The position numbers and the translations under genes are program-made. A stretch of 64,000 nucleotides of DNA from CANLBN01 sp965230205. GTDB lineage: Bacteria > Pseudomonadota > Gammaproteobacteria > Pseudomonadales > Cellvibrionaceae. Under the pieces are notes generated by a model. That model worked only from the letters and a program-made list of their open reading frames with translations, had not been told where the DNA came from and did not search any database. The DNA lies in contig OZ245996.1 in the NCBI GenBank assembly GCA_965230205.1, positions 2,232,001 through 2,296,000 of the forward strand, read 5' to 3'. Positions 53,181-64,000 of this stretch are shown here, piece after piece (within the stretch, counting starts at the first letter, position 1; each line of letters begins with the position of its first letter).

Positions 53181-54197
53181 ATGCAAGTTTATTACGATAA
53201 AGATTGTGATCTTTCGATCATTCAAGGCAAAAAAGTATCTATTATTGGCTATGGTTCTCAGGGCCATGCACATGCCTGTAACCTAAAAGACTCTGGTGTT
53301 GATGTTACTGTAGGTCTACGTCCAAGCTCGACTTCTGTAGCTAAAGCAGAAGCTCATGGCTTGAAAGTAGCAGATGTGCCAGCAGCTGTTGCCTCTGCTG
53401 ATGTCGTTATGATTTTGACTCCTGATGAGTTTCAGGGTCAACTTTACCGCGAGGTAATTGAGCCAAATATCAAACAGGGCGCAACGTTAGCATTTGCCCA
53501 TGGTTTTTCTATTCACTATAATCAGGTTGTTCCTCGTGCAGATTTAGACGTTATTATGATTGCGCCTAAGGCGCCAGGCCACACTGTACGCAGTGAATTT
53601 GTTAATGGTGGCGGTATTCCTGATTTGATTGCTGTTTTCCAGAATGCTTCAGGTTCTGCAAAAGAATTGGCCTTGTCATACGCTTCAGGTGTTGGTGGTG
53701 GTCGCACTGGTATTATTGAAACTACGTTTAAAGATGAAACAGAAACTGATTTGTTTGGTGAGCAAGCGGTATTATGTGGTGGTTGTGTTGAGTTAGTTAA
53801 GGCTGGTTTTGATACATTGGTTGAAGGTGGTTATGCGCCAGAAATGGCATACTTTGAATGTTTGCACGAGTTGAAGTTAATCGTAGATTTGATGTATCAA
53901 GGCGGTATTGCTGATATGAACTACTCGATCTCTAATAATGCTGAGTATGGTGAGTATGTTACTGGTCCTGAAGTGATTAATGATGAATCTCGCGCTGCAA
54001 TGAAAAATGCACTGAAACGTATTCAAAATGGCGAATATGCAAAAATGTTTATTGCTGAAGGTGCAACAAACTACCCGTCAATGACTGCTTATCGTCGCAA
54101 TAATGCAGCTCATGGTATCGAGCAGGTGGGTGCGAAATTGCGTGAAATGATGCCTTGGATTACGGCGGAAAAAATTATTGATAAGAGCAAAAATTAA
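53181..54197 (+). CDS. ilvC: Ketol-acid reductoisomerase, class I (short form)
   Basis: A 338-residue NADPH- and Mg-dependent enzyme that converts acetolactate or acetohydroxybutyrate to dihydroxy acids. The Rossmann motif is IGYGSQGHAHACNLKDSGVD and the NADPH-selecting region VGLRPSSTSVAKAEAHG. The knotted C-terminal domain has DETETDLFGEQAVLCGG, FECLHELKLIVDLMYQGG and YSISNNAEYGEYVTG. The length marks it as class I, as in Pseudomonas, unlike the 491-residue E. coli enzyme, although it is controlled by a divergent ilvY. A terminator follows. Confidence 0.98.
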   Translation: MQVYYDKDCDLSIIQGKKVSIIGYGSQGHAHACNLKDSGVDVTVGLRPSSTSVAKAEAHGLKVADVPAAVASADVVMILTPDEFQGQLYREVIEPNIKQGATLAFAHGFSIHYNQVVPRADLDVIMIAPKAPGHTVRSEFVNGGGIPDLIAVFQNASGSAKELALSYASGVGGGRTGIIETTFKDETETDLFGEQAVLCGGCVELVKAGFDTLVEGGYAPEMAYFECLHELKLIVDLMYQGGIADMNYSISNNAEYGEYVTGPEVINDESRAAMKNALKRIQNGEYAKMFIAEGATNYPSMTAYRRNNAAHGIEQVGAKLREMMPWITAEKIIDKSKN

Positions 54198-54223
54198 TAA
54201 TATCTTTTAATCGATAAAGTAAT

Positions 54224-54261
54224 AACGCGATGTTTCTTTTTCAAAGGGCATCGCGTTTTTT
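54224..54261 (+). terminator. Terminator after ilvC
   Basis: Perfect 9-bp stem AACGCGATG with CATCGCGTT, loop of 16 nt, followed by six Ts. Confidence 0.85.
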
Positions 54262-54330
54262 GTTTCTAAGCTTGTTTAAGCGTATGATTAAACATAATTG
54301 ATTCTAAATTTACAGGAAACTGAGGTATTT

Positions 54331-55185
54331 ATGACTCGCCATATTAAATCTGTTCCAGATGGTGATAAAAAGGCTGCAAAGCCTGTTGAAATGGCGGATA
54401 AAAAAACATCTGAGCGGTTTATACCTGTGGATGAGCATGTCGAAGAAGTCTCTGAAAATGGAGAGAAAATTCGTCACAAAGGCGTTTATCTTCTTCCCAA
54501 TCTGTTTACAACAGGTGCTTTGTTTAGTGGGTTTTATGCCATTGTCGTAAGTATGTCTGGTAACTTTGAGGCCGCAGCTATAGCGATATTTGCCTCACAG
54601 ATTCTCGATGGGCTTGATGGACGAGTTGCTCGCTTGACCAATACATCCAGTGAATTTGGCGTCCAGTATGACAGCTTGGCTGATATGGTGTCTTTTGGGC
54701 TTGCGCCGGCTATTGTCGCCCTTAACTGGGGGTTAGAGCCTCTTGGTAAGCTGGCGTGGGCTGCATCTTTTGCGTTTACTGCCTGTGCCGCCTTGCGCCT
54801 TGCTCGGTTCAATACACAATCTGGGTTTACAGATAATCGATTTTTTGTTGGTTTAGCAAGCCCTCCAGCCGCTGCAGTGATTGCTGGTACTGTCTGGGTG
54901 TTTCACGATCAGCAAATATCTAATTACTTTGCAGGGGTGGTTGCTATAGGGATGATTTTTCTTGGCTTGCTTATGGTGTCAAACTTGAAATATAGCAGTT
55001 TCAAGGGGGTAGACCTTAAAGGCCGTGTGCCATTTATTAAAATGTTGGCAGTTGTCCTATTGTTCGTTGTTATTGCAAGTAATCCACCAGTGATTCTTCT
55101 CTGTATGGCGCTATTGTATGCTGTATCAGGTCCTTTGCTATGGCTGTGGCAGTCTGCTAATAAGTTTACTGAGCCAAAAGAGTAA
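54331..55185 (+). CDS. pssA: CDP-diacylglycerol-serine O-phosphatidyltransferase
   Basis: A 284-residue membrane enzyme that makes phosphatidylserine, precursor of phosphatidylethanolamine. The CDP-alcohol phosphatidyltransferase motif is complete: ILDGLDGRVARLTNTSSEFG and then VQYDSLADMVSFGLAPA. Six to eight hydrophobic segments follow. It is the integral-membrane type, as in Pseudomonas. ATG 54331 is preferred over 54298: it has GAGGT six bases upstream. A long acidic and basic N-terminal tail precedes the first helix. It lies after ilvC, as in pseudomonads. Confidence 0.95.
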   Translation: MTRHIKSVPDGDKKAAKPVEMADKKTSERFIPVDEHVEEVSENGEKIRHKGVYLLPNLFTTGALFSGFYAIVVSMSGNFEAAAIAIFASQILDGLDGRVARLTNTSSEFGVQYDSLADMVSFGLAPAIVALNWGLEPLGKLAWAASFAFTACAALRLARFNTQSGFTDNRFFVGLASPPAAAVIAGTVWVFHDQQISNYFAGVVAIGMIFLGLLMVSNLKYSSFKGVDLKGRVPFIKMLAVVLLFVVIASNPPVILLCMALLYAVSGPLLWLWQSANKFTEPKE

Positions 55186-55215
55186 AGTGCTTTAATTTGG
55201 ATAACGCAATTCGTT

Positions 55216-55258
55216 AGTATTAAGGTGTGTTCAATATAGTTGGGTTCGCCTTAATATT
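55216..55258. repeat. Imperfect inverted repeat after pssA, terminator-like
   Basis: AGTATTAAGGTG pairs with CGCCTTAATATT with wobble pairs and a long loop. It lies about 30 bp after pssA, with only a short T-run downstream, so a weak terminator is the likeliest role. Confidence 0.35.
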
Positions 55259-55354
55259 GCCCCTTTATCTAGTATTCTTTGTACAGCTTTTACTCCATTC
55301 TATTTGCCATCTTCAATGGCTTTCTAAATAAATTTAAAACATCGAAAATAAGGG

Positions 55355-55382
55355 TTTACTTTGTCCTAAAGATGCGTAGAAT
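55355..55382 (+). promoter_or_regulatory. rrn promoter P1
   Basis: TTTACT, 16-bp spacer, TAGAAT, then GCGCGCCTCGCT, a GC-rich discriminator typical of stringently controlled rRNA promoters. Confidence 0.78.
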
Positions 55383-55467
55383 GCGCGCCTCGCTCAACGG
55401 CACTGCTGTTGGAAAAGGGATGTTTTTATAAGCGCTTTGATTAAATGTAAATTATTAAAAATAATCA

Positions 55468-55495
55468 TTTACATTAGTCGATAAATGCGTAGAAT
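55468..55495 (+). promoter_or_regulatory. rrn promoter P2
   Basis: TTTACA, 16-bp spacer, TAGAAT, then GCGCGCCTCGCT. The -35 forms the right arm of the conserved dyad. Confidence 0.8.
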
Positions 55496-55580
55496 GCGCG
55501 CCTCGCTCAACGGCACTGTCGTTGGAAAAAGGATATTTTCATAAGCGTTTTGACTAAGTGTAAATTGTTAAAAATAATGA

Positions 55581-55608
55581 TTTACATTAGTCGATAAATG
55601 CGTAAAAT
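55581..55608 (+). promoter_or_regulatory. rrn promoter P3
   Basis: TTTACA, 16-bp spacer, TAAAAT, then ACGCGCCTCGCT. Same dyad upstream as P2. Confidence 0.8.
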
Positions 55609-55692
55609 ACGCGCCTCGCTTAATGGCGGCTTCTGAGAGAAAAGGTCTGAAGTCAGCTAGCGAAATTAAAGGTAAATTATTGAAAATAATGA

Positions 55693-55720
55693 TTTACTTT
55701 GTTGAAAAGGCGAGTATAAT
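55693..55720 (+). promoter_or_regulatory. rrn promoter P4
   Basis: TTTACT, 16-bp spacer, a perfect TATAAT, then TCGCCTCCC. It is the promoter closest to the 16S gene, about 246 bp upstream. Confidence 0.82.
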
Positions 55721-55787
55721 TCGCCTCCCTTAGTTAAGGTGCTGCCTTATCTGAGGTTGAAAAAGTGATTGGTCAAGCATCAATCAA

Positions 55788-55827
55788 GCTTTTTAAAAAC
55801 TAAAATCAAGCAATGCGTGTGGGCACT
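55788..55827 (+). promoter_or_regulatory. rrn leader antitermination boxes (boxA, boxC)
   Basis: GCTTTTTAAAAACT at 55788-55801 resembles boxA (TGCTCTTTAACA), and GCGTGTGGGCACT at 55815-55827 matches the boxC-type leader sequence. They lie between P4 and the 16S gene, where the Nus complex loads in E. coli. Confidence 0.6.
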
Positions 55828-55966
55828 TGTATTGGAAAGGCAAAGAACTATTCAATATGAGTGACTCATTAATTCATTTAAATGATGTTACGTTTTAAGT
55901 ATTGAGCAAAATTAGGTAGTGCCTTTAACTTAGCAGTTATAGGCGTGAGCTACCAAACATGATATT

Positions 55967-57498
<1,532 letters not shown>

Positions 57499-57914
57499 AA
57501 CGAAACCTTCCTTACGAGTGTCTACACTCATTGCTTGATGTAGTTTTTAAGTTTACGTTTTAAACGTGCTAATCCTTAGTGTTTTATATATATGTTTAAA
57601 ATGCTAATGATTGGTTTTTACCGTAATTAACAACCTGGCGTTGTTAAGTTTTTTAACAAATTGGATGTCAAGAAAGTAATGAATAATTGCTGATTGGTGT
57701 TGTTCTTCATGTATTGAAGAGTAATGGTGATTGGTAATGTATTCCGAGAATACAAGCAAGACTGACGAGTATATGAGTTTTTCAAGTATACCTGTCCGGT
57801 GATTGATTGTTACTTATTGAAGATAGAGAACGGGTGTTTGTAGCGATACAAATACCACACATTAAGTTGCATAGTAGTTTGTTTTATATAGTTCTGCAGT
57901 AATTTGAATTATAT
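57499..57914 (+). other. 16S-23S spacer without tRNA genes
   Basis: 416 bp, AT-rich. I found no tRNA: no GTTCGA T-loop and no acceptor stems of Ile, Ala or Glu tRNAs. A boxA-like TTTTTTAACAAATTGGA lies near 57650, the usual spacer antiterminator. The last bases (AATTATATGGTCAAGC) pair perfectly with the sequence after the 23S gene to form the 23S processing stem. Confidence 0.75.
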
Positions 57915-60785
<2,871 letters not shown>

Positions 60786-60868
60786 ATAATTGAGATTATT
60801 GTGGTTATATAAGTTGCTATGCAAAACAATCAATACACACACAAAGTGCTCCATGCATTTTTAGTGTA

Positions 60869-60886
60869 CCCTCCTTCCTTGGAGGG
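60869..60886 (+). repeat. Hairpin in the 23S-5S spacer, copy 1
   Basis: CCCTCC, loop ttcctt, GGAGGG, preceded by GTA and followed by CA. A similar hairpin occurs at 61049-61066. Confidence 0.6.
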
Positions 60887-61016
60887 CAAGACAGGTAAGA
60901 GAAACTATTACCTTGTCACTTGTTTGTTCTCGAATTACTTTGCAGGAGATTGCTTCTGCGTTTGACATCTAGTTTTGGTTGTTTTTGTTAAGTGAAGTGC
61001 TAAACAGAGACAACGG

Positions 61017-61066
61017 CATCGAAAATGTTCCTGACATTTTTCGATGTACCCCTCCTCCTTGAGGGG
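61017..61066 (+). repeat. Double hairpin in the 23S-5S spacer, copy 2
   Basis: CATCGAAAATGT with ACATTTTTCGATG (61017-61046), then CCCCTC with GAGGGG (61049-61066), ending just before the 5S gene. The second hairpin mirrors the one at 60869. They may be processing signals. Confidence 0.6.
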
Positions 61067-61074
61067 CACAGTTT

Positions 61075-61193
61075 TGCTTGACGACCATAGAGAATTGGAA
61101 CCACCTGATCCCATCCCGAACTCAGACGTGAAACGATTCCTCGCCGATGGTAGTGTGGGGCTTCCCCATGTGAGAGTAGGTCATCGTCAAGCT
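61075..61193 (+). rRNA. rrf: 5S ribosomal RNA
   Basis: About 119 bp. The terminal stem TGCTTGACGACC pairs with GGTCATCGTCAAGC. The conserved internal ACCTGATCCCATCCCGAACT and GAACTCAGACGTGAAAC are present. It is followed at once by the operon terminator. Confidence 0.96.
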
Positions 61194-61203
61194 TTTAATT
61201 AAG

Positions 61204-61235
61204 AAGCCCTAGCCGGTAGCGGTTAGGGCTTTTTT
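61204..61235 (+). terminator. rRNA operon terminator
   Basis: Stem AAGCCCTAGCCG with CGGTTAGGGCTT (one G-T wobble), 4-nt loop, then a run of Ts. It lies about 11 bp after 5S. Confidence 0.92.
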
Positions 61236-61385
61236 AGTGGGTGAGAATAATACGAAAAAGCTCACATTTCATTATTGTAAAGGATCACTTACCATACAAT
61301 TTTACATATAATAGCAATTTATATATCCAATAAATATTAATATTAACTTTCCAAAATTCTTACTTTTTATCAGGCGCACTTTTAT

Positions 61386-62564
61386 ATGCCTTCATCGATA
61401 TTGCTTACACACCAAAATAAGCTTCTATGGCTGCTTAAGTTATCAGTTTTTTTATTTTTTATTCTTCATTTTAGCCCGCTGGATGAAAAAATTATCAGCC
61501 AAGTTTTCTATATTGGTGTAATTCTTCCTACATTATTGTTAATAAAAAAAGAAGATATCTATGTTCTATGGAGGTCCCCCATAACGAAAGTATTAGTTTT
61601 ATATTTGCTCTATGTAAGCGTTGCATGGCTTTTTGCAGGTAAAACTAAATATCTACGCTACGGACTTTATATTTTAATTTTTACATGTTCAGTTTGGGTT
61701 TTGCTTAAATATAAACTTATTACATTGGATAATATCGCTGTATATTTTTTCGTATTGTCTGTTTTGGGCATACTGTTGGGGTTTTTGTGGATTTACTTCT
61801 CAAATGGAAAGCTTCCATATAGGCCGTACTTTATTGGTTGGATGACAGAAAACCCAATACATCTCTCTAGTATACTGGCTGTGTCTTGTGTTGGATGGAT
61901 CTCTGTTTTTTTGATTGAGAAAAAATATCTTATTGCGACTATAGGTTTGCTTATTTGCTTTTACTTAATGTATGTTTTTAAAACAAGGACAGGCTACTTT
62001 GCTTTGGGGACTGCATTTGTTTGCCTTCTTATTTTTAGGCTTTATTTCTTAGATCGAAAGCACTTATCTCGTTTATTCATCTTTTCTGGGTGCTTTCTTA
62101 TTGTTGTCTCTGTTTTATACACTTTTGGTTTTTTGGATGTTTTATTAGATAGAGGAACTAGCTATAGATTAGTTATTTGGAGTGTGTTGTTAGAGCAATT
62201 TAAGCAGTGTAATTACTTGCTTGGATGTGGCTATGATTATGATGTGTCTATACACTACTTTACTAAGAATGAGCCGATTGTGAATGCCCATAGTATTTAT
62301 GTTTCAGAGCTGTTTTATTCAGGCGTTTTAGGGCTAGTATTATTGTTATCGTTTATTTTTACAACACTATACTATGGTATTAAGAATAATCTTATTTGGA
62401 TATATGCCTTCGTAGCAGCTTGCGGGGCTTTTGCAGTAGATGGCCATATTGCTGTTAGACCTCCGAGAAATGAAGCGTGGTTGATTTTTTGGCTGCCATT
62501 GGTTCTGGTGAATGTGGAGCTAATAAAAACTAAATTTGAACAATCTATGCTAGAGAAAGAATAG
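61386..62564 (+). CDS. O-antigen ligase/polymerase family membrane protein
   Basis: A 392-residue polytopic membrane protein with about ten hydrophobic segments and a large periplasmic loop around residues 245-310. The pattern FKTRTGYFALGTAFVCLLIF followed by the loop and VNAHSIYVSELFYSGVLG, with a His, is that of the WaaL/Wzy family, which ligates or polymerises O-antigen or related glycans on the periplasmic side. The exact acceptor is unknown. The 3' end overlaps a convergent glycosyltransferase gene by 15 nt. The gene begins about 150 bp after the rRNA terminator, so it is separately transcribed. Confidence 0.82.
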   Translation: MPSSILLTHQNKLLWLLKLSVFLFFILHFSPLDEKIISQVFYIGVILPTLLLIKKEDIYVLWRSPITKVLVLYLLYVSVAWLFAGKTKYLRYGLYILIFTCSVWVLLKYKLITLDNIAVYFFVLSVLGILLGFLWIYFSNGKLPYRPYFIGWMTENPIHLSSILAVSCVGWISVFLIEKKYLIATIGLLICFYLMYVFKTRTGYFALGTAFVCLLIFRLYFLDRKHLSRLFIFSGCFLIVVSVLYTFGFLDVLLDRGTSYRLVIWSVLLEQFKQCNYLLGCGYDYDVSIHYFTKNEPIVNAHSIYVSELFYSGVLGLVLLLSFIFTTLYYGIKNNLIWIYAFVAACGAFAVDGHIAVRPPRNEAWLIFWLPLVLVNVELIKTKFEQSMLEKE

Positions 62565-63611
62565 AAAAGCGTTAAAAGAGATACTAATTAAAAGTAATAT
62601 TGCTACATTTGTTAATATTTTTTTCTGCTTTTCTGCTTTTTTGTTAGAGTGTGTTAAGAATTTATTTTGTGCAGTATAGTATTCATAGGGTAGCTCGCCA
62701 ACAGTTTCTTTGGTGATTTCTTTTCCTATTTTCTTAAATATGCTGGATGGGATGTACCCTGCGGAAGTTATTGTCTTCTCTAAGTAAGAGGGAATGTTGT
62801 TTTTTGATAGATTTTTGAGCATGAGTTTTAAATGATTTTCTATTAAGCGATCTGCTGCAAGAACCCACTCATGAGGTACGTTTAAATTATCACATTCTTC
62901 TCTTAGTTTTACGATCATCTCAAAAATAACTGGATTTAAATCTTTTTTATTTTGTAATTTTTGGGTTGCGGATTCTGGATTGGTCCGCCAAAAATATTGT
63001 GCATTTGGTACGCCAATAATAGTTTTTGCAAGGTATAAAACTTTAAATGCAAAAACTACATCTTCATGCGGGCTTATTTCTGGAAAGGTAATATTGTTTT
63101 CAATTAGAAGTTCTTTTCTATATATTTTGTTATAGCAAGTTGTCAGTCTTGTTAAATATGGCTTTTCGCTGTCATTGTATAACTTGTTTTTAAAATATTT
63201 TTTTTTGTAATGAGGGTGTTGTTTGGTTTTTTCTGAGTTAGATTTGATAACTTGCCCGATTGCAATATCAGCATCATTTTCTACAACTTCTCTCAATAAT
63301 TCTGTAAACATATTGGGAGCGCACCAATCATCGCTATCGCAGAAGCCTATATACTTTCCAGTAGCTTTCTGAATCCCAAAATTGCGGCACCTAGCTTGTT
63401 TTCCCCCTTTAACTTGGTAGAGCTCTATCTTTTTAAGTGTTTTGGAAAGCTCGATTAAATATTCATAGCTTCCATCAGTGGAGCAATTGTCAACAAAAAT
63501 AATTTGGATATCTTCAATTATATTTAAAGGAAGGCTGCTAATACAATCGTCTAAAAATTCTAGTGTATTATAAACAGGTATTATGATACTTATAATGGGT
63601 TGCTTTGTCAT
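62550..63611 (-). CDS. Family 2 glycosyltransferase with C-terminal membrane helix
   Basis: A 353-residue GT-A enzyme. It begins PIISIIIPVYNTLEFLDDCI, then IIFVDNCSTDGSYEYLIEL, and the metal-binding region is YIGFCDSDDWCAPNMF, all typical of GT2. The C-terminus has a lysine-rich stretch followed by one hydrophobic helix (LTNVAILLLISISFNAFLFF), which would hold the catalytic domain at the inner face of the membrane. With the convergent O-antigen-ligase-type gene it suggests a lipopolysaccharide or capsule function. Sugar and acceptor cannot be told. Base composition is very AT-rich, consistent with a variable surface-glycan region. Confidence 0.86.
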   Translation of the reverse strand: MTKQPIISIIIPVYNTLEFLDDCISSLPLNIIEDIQIIFVDNCSTDGSYEYLIELSKTLKKIELYQVKGGKQARCRNFGIQKATGKYIGFCDSDDWCAPNMFTELLREVVENDADIAIGQVIKSNSEKTKQHPHYKKKYFKNKLYNDSEKPYLTRLTTCYNKIYRKELLIENNITFPEISPHEDVVFAFKVLYLAKTIIGVPNAQYFWRTNPESATQKLQNKKDLNPVIFEMIVKLREECDNLNVPHEWVLAADRLIENHLKLMLKNLSKNNIPSYLEKTITSAGYIPSSIFKKIGKEITKETVGELPYEYYTAQNKFLTHSNKKAEKQKKILTNVAILLLISISFNAFLFFL

Positions 63612-64000
63612 TCGTAGGAATTATTAGGTTTCGATATAGGTATATTATACAACTATAGTTTTTATTGTGGACAGCTCCATTTCAAAAATGATTGATATAT
63701 GTTTACGTATTCCCATTGTTGTTACTGTTAATTTTTATCTGGGTGAGATATCTATGCCCTAATAACTCTAATTTTATTCGCGAAGGCCAATTACATGCCA
63801 AAGATCTCTCCAATTGAATAACTAGCAGAATATTAGAACAAGCTTTTTTGATGGGGTAAATAGGAAGATGAAAGTAGAAATACTAAGAGCTTCTGTAAAA
63901 AGAGAGGGTAGTTTCTATATAGTAAATAAGATTCTATACCATATTTGACTTATGCTTGTTATTTCCACAGCATCAAAAAGGTATTTTCATGAATCTAATA
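63612..64000. other. AT-rich end region without a recognised gene
   Basis: About 390 bp with no long open frame and no RNA gene seen. An ATG at 63989, preceded by AAAAAGG, could be the start of a plus-strand gene that continues beyond the window, but only 12 bases are visible. Confidence 0.4.

Larger units (their letters stand above)
55383..55720 (+). repeat. Tandem 113-bp promoter repeat region
   Basis: Promoters P1, P2 and P3 have -10 boxes at 55377, 55490 and 55603, exactly 113 bp apart, with P4 112 bp further at 55715. Sequence between them is also repeated: a dyad of the form TGTAAAT..ATTTACA before P2, P3 and (looser) P4, and a CAACGGC-type hairpin early in the transcripts from P1 and P2. 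Confidence 0.85.

Noticed and set aside
63989..64000. Possible gene start at the right edge
   Set aside because: Only four codons are visible; it cannot be supported as a gene.

Overview
The window looks like chromosomal DNA from a moderately AT-rich, probably marine gammaproteobacterium. The core gene order resembles that of Pseudomonas and its relatives: murJ, ribF-ileS-lspA-fkpB-ispH, a type IV pilus minor-pilin cluster, pilRS, bamD, rluD-pgeF, clpB, ilvBH, ilvC-pssA and an rRNA operon. Placement near Cellvibrionales/Spongiibacteraceae is a guess from the 16S, the compatible-solute genes and the overall gene style; no database search was possible.

Layout. 1-3714 (minus strand) is a glucosylglycerate operon: D-glycerate kinase, sugar-phosphate phosphatase, glucosyl-3-phosphoglycerate synthase and a GH13 sugar phosphorylase cut by the window edge. 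Together they could make and recycle the compatible solute glucosylglycerate. 3840-5432 is murJ. 5565-14038 is an accessory block that separates murJ from ribF. It holds a chromate transporter, a secreted PF03640-type protein, an ECF sigma/anti-sigma pair, cytochrome b561 and YceI, and then a lipid-type operon of membrane desaturase, acyl carrier protein, ketoacyl synthase and a divergent patatin-like protein. 14176-20046 is ribF-ileS-lspA-fkpB-ispH. 20201-27762 is the minor-pilin operon fimU-pilV-pilW-pilX-pilY1-pilY2-pilE; PilY1 carries an apparent CUB-like insertion. On the opposite strand lie a FimT-like pseudopilin without Glu5, then pilR and pilS.

31498-41416 holds nadE, bamD, rluD, pgeF, an unfamiliar two-gene membrane module (36027-38650) and clpB behind a heat-shock type promoter. 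41817-55185 is the branched-chain amino acid region: ilvB-ilvH and ilvY/ilvC-pssA. The two halves are separated by fhs, a very large secreted protein with ten HYR modules (six nearly identical 261-bp copies) and a small polyglycine lipoprotein. 55355-61235 is a complete 16S-23S-5S operon driven by four tandem promoters, three of them spaced almost exactly 113 bp apart. No tRNA is visible in its 16S-23S spacer. 61386-63611 contains an O-antigen-ligase-type membrane protein and a convergent family 2 glycosyltransferase.

No CRISPR array, insertion sequence, prophage or integrase was seen. The candidates I rate most worth follow-up are the membrane module at 36027-38650 (an AIM24-like domain paired with a phage tail-collar-like domain), the desaturase/ACP/KAS/patatin-like operon, the homogenised HYR array and the repeated rrn promoter unit.
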